A stretch of DNA of 64,000 nucleotides from XBB1006 sp051877515. Lineage in GTDB: Bacteria > Bacillota > Clostridia > Lachnospirales > Lachnospiraceae. The stretch is taken from positions 31,242 through 95,241 of the forward strand of contig JBJEIY010000037.1 in the NCBI GenBank assembly GCA_051877515.1, given 5' to 3'. Under the pieces are notes generated by a model. That model saw nothing but the letters and a program-made list of their open reading frames with translations. It was not told the origin of the DNA and searched no databases. Below, one piece after another: positions 1 to 8,335 of the stretch (the stretch's first letter is position 1; each line of letters opens with the position of its first letter). The position numbers and the translations under genes were made by a program.

Positions 1-181
1 TATATCCGTCTGCAACAGGCATCATGATATCCAGAATCACTGCATCGTAATCCGTATATTCCAGAATATCAATTGCTTCGCCCCCATCAAAGCAGCAATC
101 TACACTATATCCTTCGGAACTAAGTTTTTGCCTGATCAAATGATTTAAGTCCTGCTCATCCTCAGCCAAAAGAATCCTCAT
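1..181 (-). CDS. Response regulator, N-terminal receiver fragment (runs off the window)
   Basis: The first 60 residues of a two-component response regulator are visible; the rest lies beyond the left edge. The acidic pocket residues D8 and E9 follow a hydrophobic first strand, and the phospho-acceptor D51 sits in the strand DAVILDIMMP, as in CheY-like receivers. The start is supported by AGGTGG a few bases upstream of the ATG. It follows the HD-domain gene at 235-726 by about 50 bases on the same strand. The output domain is missing from view, so whether it is of the OmpR type is unknown. Confidence 0.85.
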   Translation of the reverse strand, partial: MRILLAEDEQDLNHLIRQKLSSEGYSVDCCFDGGEAIDILEYTDYDAVILDIMMPVADGY

Positions 182-234
182 ACGAATCCACCTCTCACCC
201 CATGCATTCTATCCCAATGCTTATGGTATCCAAT

Positions 235-726
235 TTACCATTCTATCTTCATGGTTCGTTTTTCCATTTCCCAGTTGCAGGTATCCTGTGCCTTGCAGGC
301 AAAACAGTTTCTGGCTTTTTTATCCGCAAACCAGAAAAAATTCTCTTTGGTGATGCCCTCTTTGGGCAAAGGTGCATGACGGTGATCCGCCACTTTTTCC
401 AAAATGGCCTCCTGCTGTTCTGCGGGATACGCAATCTCAGAAAGTAGCTGCCGGGCCAGTTCCACACCGGCTTCTTCATGGGACACTCCCGTCACATACT
501 CCTGTGCCCGTCCAATATCATGCAGCAGCGCACATAAGTACAGAAACTCCTTCTCATACCCAAATCCCTGTTCTAAATTTATGATATAGGCAATCCTTGC
601 CACATCCAACAGATGATTAAAACCATGATGGCAATAGATCCTCTGCTTCTCCATATCGTGGATCTTTCCCATGGTCTTAAGATACGTTTCATTCCGGATC
701 AGGCGATCCACATATTCCATTGACAT
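235..726 (-). CDS. HD-domain phosphohydrolase-like protein with C-terminal cysteine motif
   Basis: A 163-aa soluble protein of the HD superfamily, a metal-dependent phosphohydrolase fold. Visible metal ligands are the His cluster near residues 33-38, the signature HD at 69-70 (LLHDIGR), and a later His/Asp region near 114-116 (ADHRH). A short C-terminal extension carries CFACKAQDTC, a possible metal or thiol site outside the HD core. The substrate cannot be told from sequence. It is the last gene of the parE-parC-folC string and overlaps the end of folC by 38 bases, which suggests translational coupling. AGGAG lies 12 bases upstream of the chosen ATG. Confidence 0.8.
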   Translation of the reverse strand: MSMEYVDRLIRNETYLKTMGKIHDMEKQRIYCHHGFNHLLDVARIAYIINLEQGFGYEKEFLYLCALLHDIGRAQEYVTGVSHEEAGVELARQLLSEIAYPAEQQEAILEKVADHRHAPLPKEGITKENFFWFADKKARNCFACKAQDTCNWEMEKRTMKIEW

Positions 727-2062
727 ATTGTTTTACTTCTCCTAAATATGATAATGAGCCAAAGACCAGTACCATGTCTTTCTCACCCGTACAACTATCC
801 AACGCATTCTTCATAGCTTCTTCCACCGTGTCGCAGCAGACCACCTCAGAAAGATACCTGGCTGCCACCTTTCCCAGCACCGCCTTATCTAATCCTCTGG
901 CATTGTGGGGAGTAATACAGTAAGCCCGTTCACCTTTGGGCAACACCCTGGAGAAAATACCCTCATAATCTTTATCTCCAAGTACTCCAATGACAAACCG
1001 AATATGATAGCCTTCCAGCAGCTGCTCTATGGTACGGGCCAGCTTGTCCGCTGCATCCGGGTTATGGCAGCCATCCATGATACAAAGCGGTTTCTTACAG
1101 ATGATCTCAAACCGTCCCGGCCAGGTCATGTTCTCCCATGCTCTGCGAACCGTTTCAAACCCGGCTTTCAGATCCAGATAACCGTGATTGGAAAGAACCT
1201 GTAAAACGGTAAAAGCGCAGGCCAGATTTTCCTGCTGACAGGCTCCGCTGACAGAAACTGTGGTATATCCGTATCCGGGCAATTCCACAGTCATGGAATG
1301 CAGGGTCATATCCTTCATCGGAAAGGTTTTAGGATCCGCCCAGACCAGAAGATTCTCCGACATACCTGCTCCGGCATTGCCTTCGCAGGACTGTCCTGCC
1401 ATGACCACATGATTTTCCTCTTTCACTTGCCGGATCAGCACGCGGTTGACTTCTTCTGATTGTTTCAATGCCACCACCGGGCATCCGGGTTTGATGATCC
1501 CGGCTTTCATTTCTGCGATCTTCGGAAGTGTATCACCCAGAAACTCCCTATGATCCATGCTGATGGAGGTGATCACACTGATCACCGGTTTTGCAATCAC
1601 ATTGGTGGCATCGGTTTTGCCTCCCATGCCCACCTCAATGAGGGTAAAATCACACTGCTCTTCAGCAAAATACAAAAAAGCAGCCGCGGTTTCCACCTCA
1701 AAACGTGTGGGATGAAAAAATCCATCTGCCACCATCCCATCACAGGTATTCTTCACCTGTTCCATGACCTGAGCCAGCCGTTCAGGCATCACAGGAATAT
1801 CATTGATCTTATAGATCTCTTCGTAACAGAATACCGCAGGAGAAGTGTACCGTCCTACTTTATAGCCAAGTGCCAAAAGCGCCTGCTCCAGGAAGGCTCC
1901 GGTAGAGCCTTTCCCGTTGGTTCCTGCTATATGGATGATCTTCCCCTGATTCTGGGGATTTCCCAGCCTTTCACATAACCTTTCCATAGACTCCATGCCC
2001 AGGACCAGACCGCTTCTGCCTGTTTCGTCAAGAAACTGCCGCATCTTTTGTACTGTCATCAT
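689..2062 (-). CDS. folC: Bifunctional folylpolyglutamate synthase / dihydrofolate synthase
   Basis: A 457-aa Mur-ligase-family enzyme that adds glutamate to folates in the cytoplasm and, in bifunctional members, makes dihydrofolate from dihydropteroate. The ATP-binding loop GTNGKGST is at residues 47-54; the C-terminal domain has the family signature DGCHNPDA. Length is normal for FolC. Its ATG overlaps the parC stop in an ATGA arrangement (2059-2062), so it is probably translated by reinitiation after parC. The link of folC to topoisomerase IV genes has no obvious biochemical logic and is probably operonic economy. Confidence 0.93.
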   Translation of the reverse strand: MMTVQKMRQFLDETGRSGLVLGMESMERLCERLGNPQNQGKIIHIAGTNGKGSTGAFLEQALLALGYKVGRYTSPAVFCYEEIYKINDIPVMPERLAQVMEQVKNTCDGMVADGFFHPTRFEVETAAAFLYFAEEQCDFTLIEVGMGGKTDATNVIAKPVISVITSISMDHREFLGDTLPKIAEMKAGIIKPGCPVVALKQSEEVNRVLIRQVKEENHVVMAGQSCEGNAGAGMSENLLVWADPKTFPMKDMTLHSMTVELPGYGYTTVSVSGACQQENLACAFTVLQVLSNHGYLDLKAGFETVRRAWENMTWPGRFEIICKKPLCIMDGCHNPDAADKLARTIEQLLEGYHIRFVIGVLGDKDYEGIFSRVLPKGERAYCITPHNARGLDKAVLGKVAARYLSEVVCCDTVEEAMKNALDSCTGEKDMVLVFGSLSYLGEVKQYVNGICGSPDPE

Positions 2063-4302
2063 TTCTTTATTCCCTTACCGTCCCGTTTTGCCATATGAAG
2101 TCTGTGCAACGCAATCTTGTTCCCCCGTCGCTCCACTACCAGTTCATCTCCTTCACTGAGGATATAAATGTCCGTAAGCCGGTCATCTTTACCAAGTTTC
2201 ATGCCCCGCACGCCAATGGCGGTCTTCTTCTTCTCCGGAACCTCTGTAATCTGGAATCTTAAGCAGTAGCCTTTTTCACTTTCCATGATCACACTTTCCA
2301 TGCCGGTGACGATCTTTACGATCTTCAGAGAAGCCCCTTCATTTAGTTTGGTTGCTGCCGTGGTCCTCTTAGCCACATCAAATTCCGAACCCTGCACCTG
2401 TTTCAGCATACCGTCGGAGGATCCCATAAATACCATACTGTTACGCAGGTTCATCATGGATTCCACCAGCACGATCCTCTCCTCGGCACTGGTATAATTA
2501 CTGATATTGTCAATGGGTTTTCCCTTATCCCGGAATTTTCCGAAGGGTACATCCATGACTTTTACCGTATGCAGCTGTCCCTTATCCGTAAAAATACATA
2601 ATTTTCCTGTGTTCATACAATGAATCACATAGGTATTCTCTGCGTGGGCCGCCTCCATATTCCGTTCATAGGTGGGGATATCCACCGTCTTGGCATAACC
2701 AAACCGATCCATCAGGAACACGACTTCCTGCTCCTCGATCTTCTTTTCTTCAATGACGATCTCCTGGGCATTTTCCAGAGAAGTTCTACGCTCTCTTGCA
2801 TATTCCTTCTTGATCTCGTCCAGTTCCTTCATGATCACCTTCGCCATGGCCAGACGGCTGCCAAGGATGGTCTCATATTCTTCGATGTTCTTTAAAGTCT
2901 CATCATGTTCTCTTTGCAGCGCCTCAATCTCCAGACCGATCAGCTTGTATAACCGCATCTCCAGGATGGCAGAAGCCTGACGCTCGGTAAACCGTAATAA
3001 GGAAGCGGATTTCTGTGAAATCCGGCTCTTAAACTTGATATTCTCCGTAATACCCTGGGTCAGACACAGCTTTGCGTCAGCAATATTTTTACTGCCCCGC
3101 AGGATCTCTATGATAAGGTCGATCACATCACAAGCCTTGATGAGACCTTCCTGGATCTCTTTTTTCTCCAGCTCTTTCTGAAGAAGCGTCTTATACTTTC
3201 TGGTGTTTACTTCATACTGGAAGTTTACATGATGACGGATGATGCCATCTAAACCTAAGGTCTCCGGTCTGCCGTCACAGACAGCCAGCATGTTAACACC
3301 AAAGGTATCCTCCAGTCTTGTCTTTTTGTATAATAAATTGGTGACATATTCCGCATCCGCACCCTTACGCAATTCAATGACGATACGGATACCTTCCTTA
3401 GAGGACTGATTGGAAATATCCACAATATCAGTAGTCTTCTTGGTTTCCACCAAAGAATAAACCTCATTCAGGAATTTTCCGATATTGGCACCGATCATGG
3501 TGTAGGGGATCTCTGTGATCACGATCTGCTGCTTGCCACCCTTTACCTGTTCTACTTCTACCCGGCCCCGGATCTTAATCTTTCCCACACCGGTCATATA
3601 GATGTCCAGAAGTTCATCCTGGTTGACCACGATTCCTCCGGTGGGAAAATCCGGTCCTTTCACATACTCCATCAGTTCTTCTACGGTAATATCCGGATTC
3701 CGGATATATGCTTTTACCGCATCCACCACTTCTCCCAGATTATGAGGGGGAATACTGGTAGCCATACCTACTGCAATTCCCTCTGCTCCGTTTACCAAAA
3801 GATTCGGGATACGCACCGGCAATACCACCGGCTCTTTTTCTGTCTCATCAAAGTTGGGCCGGAAATCCACCACATCCTTGTCCAGATCCTTTAAAAAGGC
3901 CATCTGCGTTACCTTCTGCAATCTGGCTTCCGTATAACGCATGGCTGCCTGTCCGTCGCCTTCAATAGAGCCAAAGTTTCCATGCCCGTCCACCAGGGCA
4001 AGTCCCTTCTTAAAATCCTGGGACATGACTACTAAAGAATCGTAAATTGAAGAATCTCCGTGGGGATGAAACTTACCCATGGTATCTCCTACGATACGGG
4101 CACTTTTTCTATAAGGCTTGTCATACCTTATCCCCAGTTCATACATATCATATAAAACCCTTCGCTGTACCGGTTTTAAACCGTCCCTGACATCCGGAAG
4201 CGCACGGTCAACAATCACGCTCATGGCATAATCAATATAGGATTTCTGCATGACCTCCGAATACTCTGTGCGAATGATCTGTTCTTCCACCTGTTTTTTC
4301 AT
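2059..4302 (-). CDS. parC: Topoisomerase IV subunit A (type II topoisomerase, ParC type)
   Basis: A 747-aa breakage-reunion subunit of a type IIA topoisomerase. The catalytic tyrosine is Y123 in MRYTEARL. The quinolone-determining region is HPHGDSSIYD, with the usual Ser (S84) and Asp (D88), so no common resistance substitution is seen. A coiled-coil tower follows, then a beta-propeller-like C-terminal domain. I see no GyrA box (QRRGGKG type) in that domain, which favours ParC over GyrA. It is transcribed with the B subunit 12 bases upstream. A gyrA-like paralogue call cannot be fully excluded without the rest of the genome. Confidence 0.88.
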   Translation of the reverse strand: MKKQVEEQIIRTEYSEVMQKSYIDYAMSVIVDRALPDVRDGLKPVQRRVLYDMYELGIRYDKPYRKSARIVGDTMGKFHPHGDSSIYDSLVVMSQDFKKGLALVDGHGNFGSIEGDGQAAMRYTEARLQKVTQMAFLKDLDKDVVDFRPNFDETEKEPVVLPVRIPNLLVNGAEGIAVGMATSIPPHNLGEVVDAVKAYIRNPDITVEELMEYVKGPDFPTGGIVVNQDELLDIYMTGVGKIKIRGRVEVEQVKGGKQQIVITEIPYTMIGANIGKFLNEVYSLVETKKTTDIVDISNQSSKEGIRIVIELRKGADAEYVTNLLYKKTRLEDTFGVNMLAVCDGRPETLGLDGIIRHHVNFQYEVNTRKYKTLLQKELEKKEIQEGLIKACDVIDLIIEILRGSKNIADAKLCLTQGITENIKFKSRISQKSASLLRFTERQASAILEMRLYKLIGLEIEALQREHDETLKNIEEYETILGSRLAMAKVIMKELDEIKKEYARERRTSLENAQEIVIEEKKIEEQEVVFLMDRFGYAKTVDIPTYERNMEAAHAENTYVIHCMNTGKLCIFTDKGQLHTVKVMDVPFGKFRDKGKPIDNISNYTSAEERIVLVESMMNLRNSMVFMGSSDGMLKQVQGSEFDVAKRTTAATKLNEGASLKIVKIVTGMESVIMESEKGYCLRFQITEVPEKKKTAIGVRGMKLGKDDRLTDIYILSEGDELVVERRGNKIALHRLHMAKRDGKGIKK

Positions 4303-4314
4303 TTTCTACCTCTC

Positions 4315-6237
4315 CTATATATCAAGATCTGCGTCCTGGGCATTTTCATAAATGAATTCTTTTCTTGGACCTACGTCATTACCCATAAGCATTTCTGTTA
4401 CATCCGAAGCCATACGGGCATCTTCAATCTCCACCAGCTTTAAGATCCTGGTTTCCGGATTCAATGTTGTCTCCCACAACTGCTCTGCATCCATTTCACC
4501 TAAGCCCTTATAACGCTGCAAGGTGAACTTCTCTTTGTGGGTCTTACGATAACGCTCTAATGCCGCATCGTCATACAGATATTCTCCTTCCCCTTTCGCA
4601 GGGATGGTTTTATAAAGAGGCGGCATAGCTATATACACATGCCCCTCCTGTATCAGCTCCGGCATGAAACGGTAGAATAAAGTCAACAGCAAAGTGGATA
4701 TATGTGCTCCGTCCACATCTGCATCTGCCATGATCACTATCTTATTGTACCTTAATTTGGTAATATCAAAATCATTTCCGTAACCTTCAGAAAAACCGCA
4801 GCCAAAAGCATTGATCATGGCTTTGATCTCAGCATTGGCCAACACTTTATCGATGGTTGCCTTTTCAACATTTAAAATCTTACCGCGAATAGGTAAAATC
4901 GCCTGATACATACGGTTTCTGGCTGTCTTGGCTGATCCTCCCGCAGAATCTCCCTCTACAATGAAGATCTCACACTTTTCCGCATCGCGGCTCTCACAGT
5001 TGGCTAACTTTCCATTCGAATCAAAGGAAAATTTCTGTTTGGTCAAGAGGTTGGTCTTTGCCTTCTCCTCGGTCTTACGGATCTTGGCTGCCTTCTCGGC
5101 ACAGCCGATCACCGCCTTTAATACTTCCACATTCCGGTCAAAGTATAGCTGGATCTCGTCACCCACTACTTTCGCTGCCACACGGGAAGCATCCTGATTG
5201 TCCAGTTTCGTCTTGGTCTGACCCTCAAACCGGGGATCCGGATGCTTCATGGAGATCACGGCCGTCATACCGTTTCGTACATCGGCACCGGTAAAATTAG
5301 CATCTTTTTCCTTCAAAATACCAAGCTGTCTGGCATAGGAATTGATCACTGTGGTAAAGATGGTCTTAAATCCCGTAATGTGGGTTCCGCCCTCTGCATT
5401 GTATATGTTGTTACAAAATCCCAGGACATTTTCCCTAAATTCTGTGGTGTACTGAAAAGCAGCTTCCACTTCAATGCCTTCCGACTGCCCCTTCAGATAT
5501 ACGATATCGTGGATGGTTTCCACATTTTTATTCAGTTCTTTTACAAAACCCACAATTCCCTGTGGTTCATGGAACACCACTTCCTCCGGTTCCTCTCCTC
5601 TTAAATCCCGAAAGAAAATGGTCAGTTCCGGATTCAGGTATGCGGTTTCATGCAGACGGCTCTTCACATCCTCTGCCACAAACCGTATTTTTTCAAAAAT
5701 TTCTTCATCCGGCAAAAAATTAATAGTAGTTCCCGTTTCTTTGGTCTTTCCGATCACCGGCAATAGGCCTTTTTCCAGTTCCACCACCGGATGTCCCTGT
5801 TCATAGCGGTCATGATGAATCTTGCCGTCCAGTCTTACTTTTACATCCAGATAGGAAGACAGCGCATTGACCACAGAGGAGCCTACTCCATGCAATCCAC
5901 CACTGGTCTTGTATGCATCATTATCAAACTTACCTCCGGCATGCAGGGTTGTAAACACCACCCGTTCTGCCGAGACACCCTGTTTATGCATACCTACCGG
6001 GATTCCGCGACCATCATCCGATACCGTACAGGATCCGTCCTTCTCCAGAGTCACCTCAATATTCTTACAAAATCCGGCCAGATGCTCGTCCACTGCATTA
6101 TCCACGATCTCATAGATCAGGTGATGAAGTCCCTTTCTGGAAACACTGCCGATATACATACCCGGTCTCTTACGCACTGCCTCCAATCCCTCAAGCACGG
6201 TAATACTGCCGGCATCGTATGTTGTCTTCTTTGCCAC
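4315..6237 (-). CDS. parE: Topoisomerase IV subunit B (ParE/GyrB family ATPase)
   Basis: A 640-aa ATPase subunit pairing with the A subunit encoded next. GHKL ATP-site motifs are DDGRGIP (74-80) and GLHGVGSSVVNALS (114-127). The TOPRIM domain has EGDSAGGSA (428-436) and DADVDGAH (505-512), which hold the metal ions. The end of the protein has the family YKGLGEMDAEQLWETT signature. Start: AGGAGG precedes ATG with correct spacing. Pairing with a ParC-type A subunit is the reason for ParE rather than GyrB. A consensus promoter and LexA-type operators lie just upstream. Confidence 0.9.
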   Translation of the reverse strand: MAKKTTYDAGSITVLEGLEAVRKRPGMYIGSVSRKGLHHLIYEIVDNAVDEHLAGFCKNIEVTLEKDGSCTVSDDGRGIPVGMHKQGVSAERVVFTTLHAGGKFDNDAYKTSGGLHGVGSSVVNALSSYLDVKVRLDGKIHHDRYEQGHPVVELEKGLLPVIGKTKETGTTINFLPDEEIFEKIRFVAEDVKSRLHETAYLNPELTIFFRDLRGEEPEEVVFHEPQGIVGFVKELNKNVETIHDIVYLKGQSEGIEVEAAFQYTTEFRENVLGFCNNIYNAEGGTHITGFKTIFTTVINSYARQLGILKEKDANFTGADVRNGMTAVISMKHPDPRFEGQTKTKLDNQDASRVAAKVVGDEIQLYFDRNVEVLKAVIGCAEKAAKIRKTEEKAKTNLLTKQKFSFDSNGKLANCESRDAEKCEIFIVEGDSAGGSAKTARNRMYQAILPIRGKILNVEKATIDKVLANAEIKAMINAFGCGFSEGYGNDFDITKLRYNKIVIMADADVDGAHISTLLLTLFYRFMPELIQEGHVYIAMPPLYKTIPAKGEGEYLYDDAALERYRKTHKEKFTLQRYKGLGEMDAEQLWETTLNPETRILKLVEIEDARMASDVTEMLMGNDVGPRKEFIYENAQDADLDI

Positions 6238-6317
6238 TATTTGCTCCTCCTGTTTCTATAAATAAAAAAACCGCCGTCTTTCTGGCACGTCTAAAGTCAT
6301 TCTTTCCTGTACTCCGA

Positions 6318-6346
6318 ATTATATAGTTTTCGGGCATAAATGTCAA
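6318..6346 (-). promoter_or_regulatory. Consensus sigma-A promoter of the parE-parC-folC operon
   Basis: Read on the minus strand: TTGACA (6341-6346), a 17-base spacer, TATAAT (6318-6323). Both hexamers match consensus. Predicted start of transcription is near 6311, leaving a leader of roughly 75 bases before parE. A LexA-type box (6356-6367) begins 10 bases upstream of the -35 hexamer. Confidence 0.88.
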
Positions 6347-6355
6347 CATTTAACA

Positions 6356-6367
6356 GAACGTACGTTT
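6356..6367. promoter_or_regulatory. LexA-type operator 1 (GAACGTACGTTT)
   Basis: GAACGTACGTTT contains a perfect 10-bp palindrome (AACGTACGTT) and fits the Gram-positive SOS-box pattern GAAC-N4-GTTY. It sits between two divergent promoters, 10 bases from the parE -35 and 10 bases from the -35 of the plus-strand gene. Its centre is 32 bp from that of operator 2, about three helical turns. Confidence 0.78.
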
Positions 6368-6377
6368 GTATTTTTCG

Positions 6378-6406
6378 TTGACATATAGAACATATGTTTG
6401 TATAAT
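6378..6406 (+). promoter_or_regulatory. Consensus sigma-A promoter of the 86-aa SOS-type gene
   Basis: TTGACA (6378-6383), 17-base spacer, TATAAT (6401-6406): both elements match consensus exactly. The spacer is almost filled by a LexA-type palindrome (6388-6399), so a bound repressor would block polymerase directly. Predicted start of transcription is about 6413, giving a leader of about 18 bases. Confidence 0.9.
6388..6399. promoter_or_regulatory. LexA-type operator 2 (GAACATATGTTT) between -35 and -10
   Basis: GAACATATGTTT has a perfect palindromic core AACATATGTT and is one base from the classical Bacillus-type SOS box GAACATATGTTC. Its position inside the promoter spacer is the standard place for LexA repression. 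LexA itself is not encoded in the window. Confidence 0.82.
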
Positions 6407-6430
6407 AGAAGCTGCGAAAGGAGTGATGTC

Positions 6431-6691
6431 ATGAAGCCTTCTAAATCAGCCCATACCGATCCCGATACCTCGGTCCCTGTCATTGCATCCTTTAACAAAG
6501 CCGGGGAGATCCGTCCTCTGTATGTCCGTATAAACGGCATTGCCCTGCGGGTGCTGTCCTTCTGGGTGAAGAGCACTTATTTAAACACCCTGGAATTTCA
6601 GTGTAAGGTCTATGACAACGGCATGATAAAACCGGTACGATTAATCTACTACCAGTCTGAGGGTGTCTGGATCGTTCCATCCACCATTTAA
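6431..6691 (+). CDS. 86-aa protein of unknown function under LexA-type control
   Basis: I do not recognise this family. The protein is short, soluble and rich in predicted beta strand, with aromatic stretches (VLSFWVKSTYLNTLEF) and no signal peptide or membrane segment. Start chosen at 6431 because AAAGGAG lies 7 bases upstream; a longer reading from 6398 would begin inside the -10 hexamer and cannot be transcribed. It is a single-gene unit between a consensus promoter with two SOS-type operators and a bidirectional terminator, divergent from parE and convergent with gpmI. The regulation suggests a DNA-damage-induced role; nothing in the sequence names a biochemical activity. Confidence 0.75.
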   Translation: MKPSKSAHTDPDTSVPVIASFNKAGEIRPLYVRINGIALRVLSFWVKSTYLNTLEFQCKVYDNGMIKPVRLIYYQSEGVWIVPSTI

Positions 6692-6728
6692 AAAGAAAGT
6701 CCGGCAGTTGCCGGGCTTTCCTGTTTTT
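6690..6728. terminator. Bidirectional terminator between the SOS-type gene and gpmI
   Basis: Arms GAAAGTCCGGC and GCCGGGCTTTC (one wobble pair) with a 4-base loop at 6695-6720. A T tract follows on the plus side and an A tract precedes it, giving U tracts for both directions. Confidence 0.88.
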
Positions 6729-6760
6729 CCTTTGTACTATGTACTGCTACCACTTTTCAT

Positions 6761-8305
6761 CTATCGTTTTACCAGCAAAGACTTACCGGTCATCTCTTTT
6801 GGCTGTTCCAGTTCCATTAACTCCAATAAAGTGGGAGCGATATCCGCAAGGCAGCCGCCCTCTCTTAAGCCGAGTCCATCTTCTGCATTTACCAGAATGA
6901 AGGGCACCTGGTTGGTGGTATGGGCAGTATGCGGTTTACCGGTTTCATAGTCGATCATCTTCTCTGCATTACCGTGGTCTGCGCAGATCAACATGACGCC
7001 GTCCTCTTCTTTTACTGCTTTGACTGCATCCCCTACCAGACTGTCCACCCTCTCCACAGCCTGGATCGCGGCCTGGATCACACCGGTGTGTCCAACCATA
7101 TCGGGATTAGCGAAGTTGATGATGATCACATCATATTTTTCTGACTTAATCGCTTCCACCAGATCCATGCCGACTTCCGGAGCACTCATTTCCGGTTTTT
7201 CATCATAGGTAGCTACATCTTTCGGACTGTTTACCAGCAATCGGGTTTCATCCACATTCGGTTCTTCCACTCCTCCATTAAAGAAGAAGGTTACATGGGC
7301 ATATTTCTCTGTCTCTGCAAGACGAAGCTGCTTCTTCCCCTGCGCTGCCAGGTATTCACCCAGAGTATTTTTAATCACTTCTTTTTCAAAGGCGATCAGT
7401 TTATTGGGAATCGTCTCATCATAATCCTTAAAGCATACATAAGTCAGTTTCATAAACTTACGTTCAAAGCCTGCAAACTGCGGATCACAGAAAGCTCTTG
7501 TCAGTTCTCTTGCCCTGTCAGGTCTGAAATTAAAGAAGATCACGGAATCATTTTCTTTTACAGTAGAAAGAGGTTTTCCTTCCTCATCCACGATCACAGT
7601 AGGAAGTACGAATTCATCCGTTACCTCTTTGGCATAGGAATCTTCCATGGCTTTCACCGCATCGGTGGCCTGTACTCCCACGCCGGATACCAGGCTGTCA
7701 TAAGCCATTTTTACTCTGTCCCAGTTATTATCCCTGTCCATGGCATAGTAACGTCCGGAAATGGAAGCAATCTTTCCTACTCCGATCTTCTCCATCTCTT
7801 TCTGCAGCTCCTCAATATATCCTTTGCCGGAAGCAGGCGGCGTATCCCGTCCGTCCAAAAACGCATGTACAAATACCCGTTCCACATTCTGCTGTTTTGC
7901 CATGCGCAACAAACCATATAAATGGGTAAGATGGCTGTGTACACCACCATCGGAAAGAAGTCCCCACAAATGCAGGTCGGACTTATGCTCCCTGCAGTTT
8001 TCCATAGCCTTTAACAGGACCGGATTGGTGAAAAAGTCTCCGTCCTCAATGGCTTTGGTAATCCTGGTCAGATCCTGATAAATGATTCTTCCCGCACCGA
8101 TGTTCATATGTCCCACTTCGGAATTTCCCATCTGTCCGTCCGGAAGTCCTACCGCAAGTCCGGAAGCATTTCCCCGGGCAAAGGGGCACTCCTGCATCAG
8201 CCCATCCATTACCGGCGTATTGGCCATTGCAATCGCATTTCCTTCTGTCTTGTCATTTAATCCATATCCATCCAGTACCATCAGTACCACTGGTCTTTTA
8301 CTCAT
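6761..8305 (-). CDS. gpmI: 2,3-bisphosphoglycerate-independent phosphoglycerate mutase
   Basis: A 514-aa cytosolic glycolytic enzyme interconverting 3- and 2-phosphoglycerate with two metal ions. The catalytic serine is S62 in MGNSEVGHMN; VMVLDGYG-type N-terminal metal ligands, DGRDTPP and the C-terminal ADHGNAE are present. The start is MSKRPVV, preceded by AGAAGGAG; an upstream in-frame ATG lacks a ribosome site. It is the last gene of the pgk-tpiA-capA-gpmI string and ends at the shared bidirectional terminator. Confidence 0.95.
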   Translation of the reverse strand: MSKRPVVLMVLDGYGLNDKTEGNAIAMANTPVMDGLMQECPFARGNASGLAVGLPDGQMGNSEVGHMNIGAGRIIYQDLTRITKAIEDGDFFTNPVLLKAMENCREHKSDLHLWGLLSDGGVHSHLTHLYGLLRMAKQQNVERVFVHAFLDGRDTPPASGKGYIEELQKEMEKIGVGKIASISGRYYAMDRDNNWDRVKMAYDSLVSGVGVQATDAVKAMEDSYAKEVTDEFVLPTVIVDEEGKPLSTVKENDSVIFFNFRPDRARELTRAFCDPQFAGFERKFMKLTYVCFKDYDETIPNKLIAFEKEVIKNTLGEYLAAQGKKQLRLAETEKYAHVTFFFNGGVEEPNVDETRLLVNSPKDVATYDEKPEMSAPEVGMDLVEAIKSEKYDVIIINFANPDMVGHTGVIQAAIQAVERVDSLVGDAVKAVKEEDGVMLICADHGNAEKMIDYETGKPHTAHTTNQVPFILVNAEDGLGLREGGCLADIAPTLLELMELEQPKEMTGKSLLVKR

Positions 8306-8335
8306 CTTTGTCTCTCCTTCTTTTTCCATTCTCGT

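Noticed and set aside
2285..5806. Many plus-strand frames within parC and parE
   Set aside because: They mirror the coding strand of clear topoisomerase genes and have no ribosome sites or family features.
4315..6237. DNA gyrase instead of topoisomerase IV
   Set aside because: The partner A subunit lacks a visible GyrA box, so ParE/ParC is preferred, although gyrase genes elsewhere cannot be checked.
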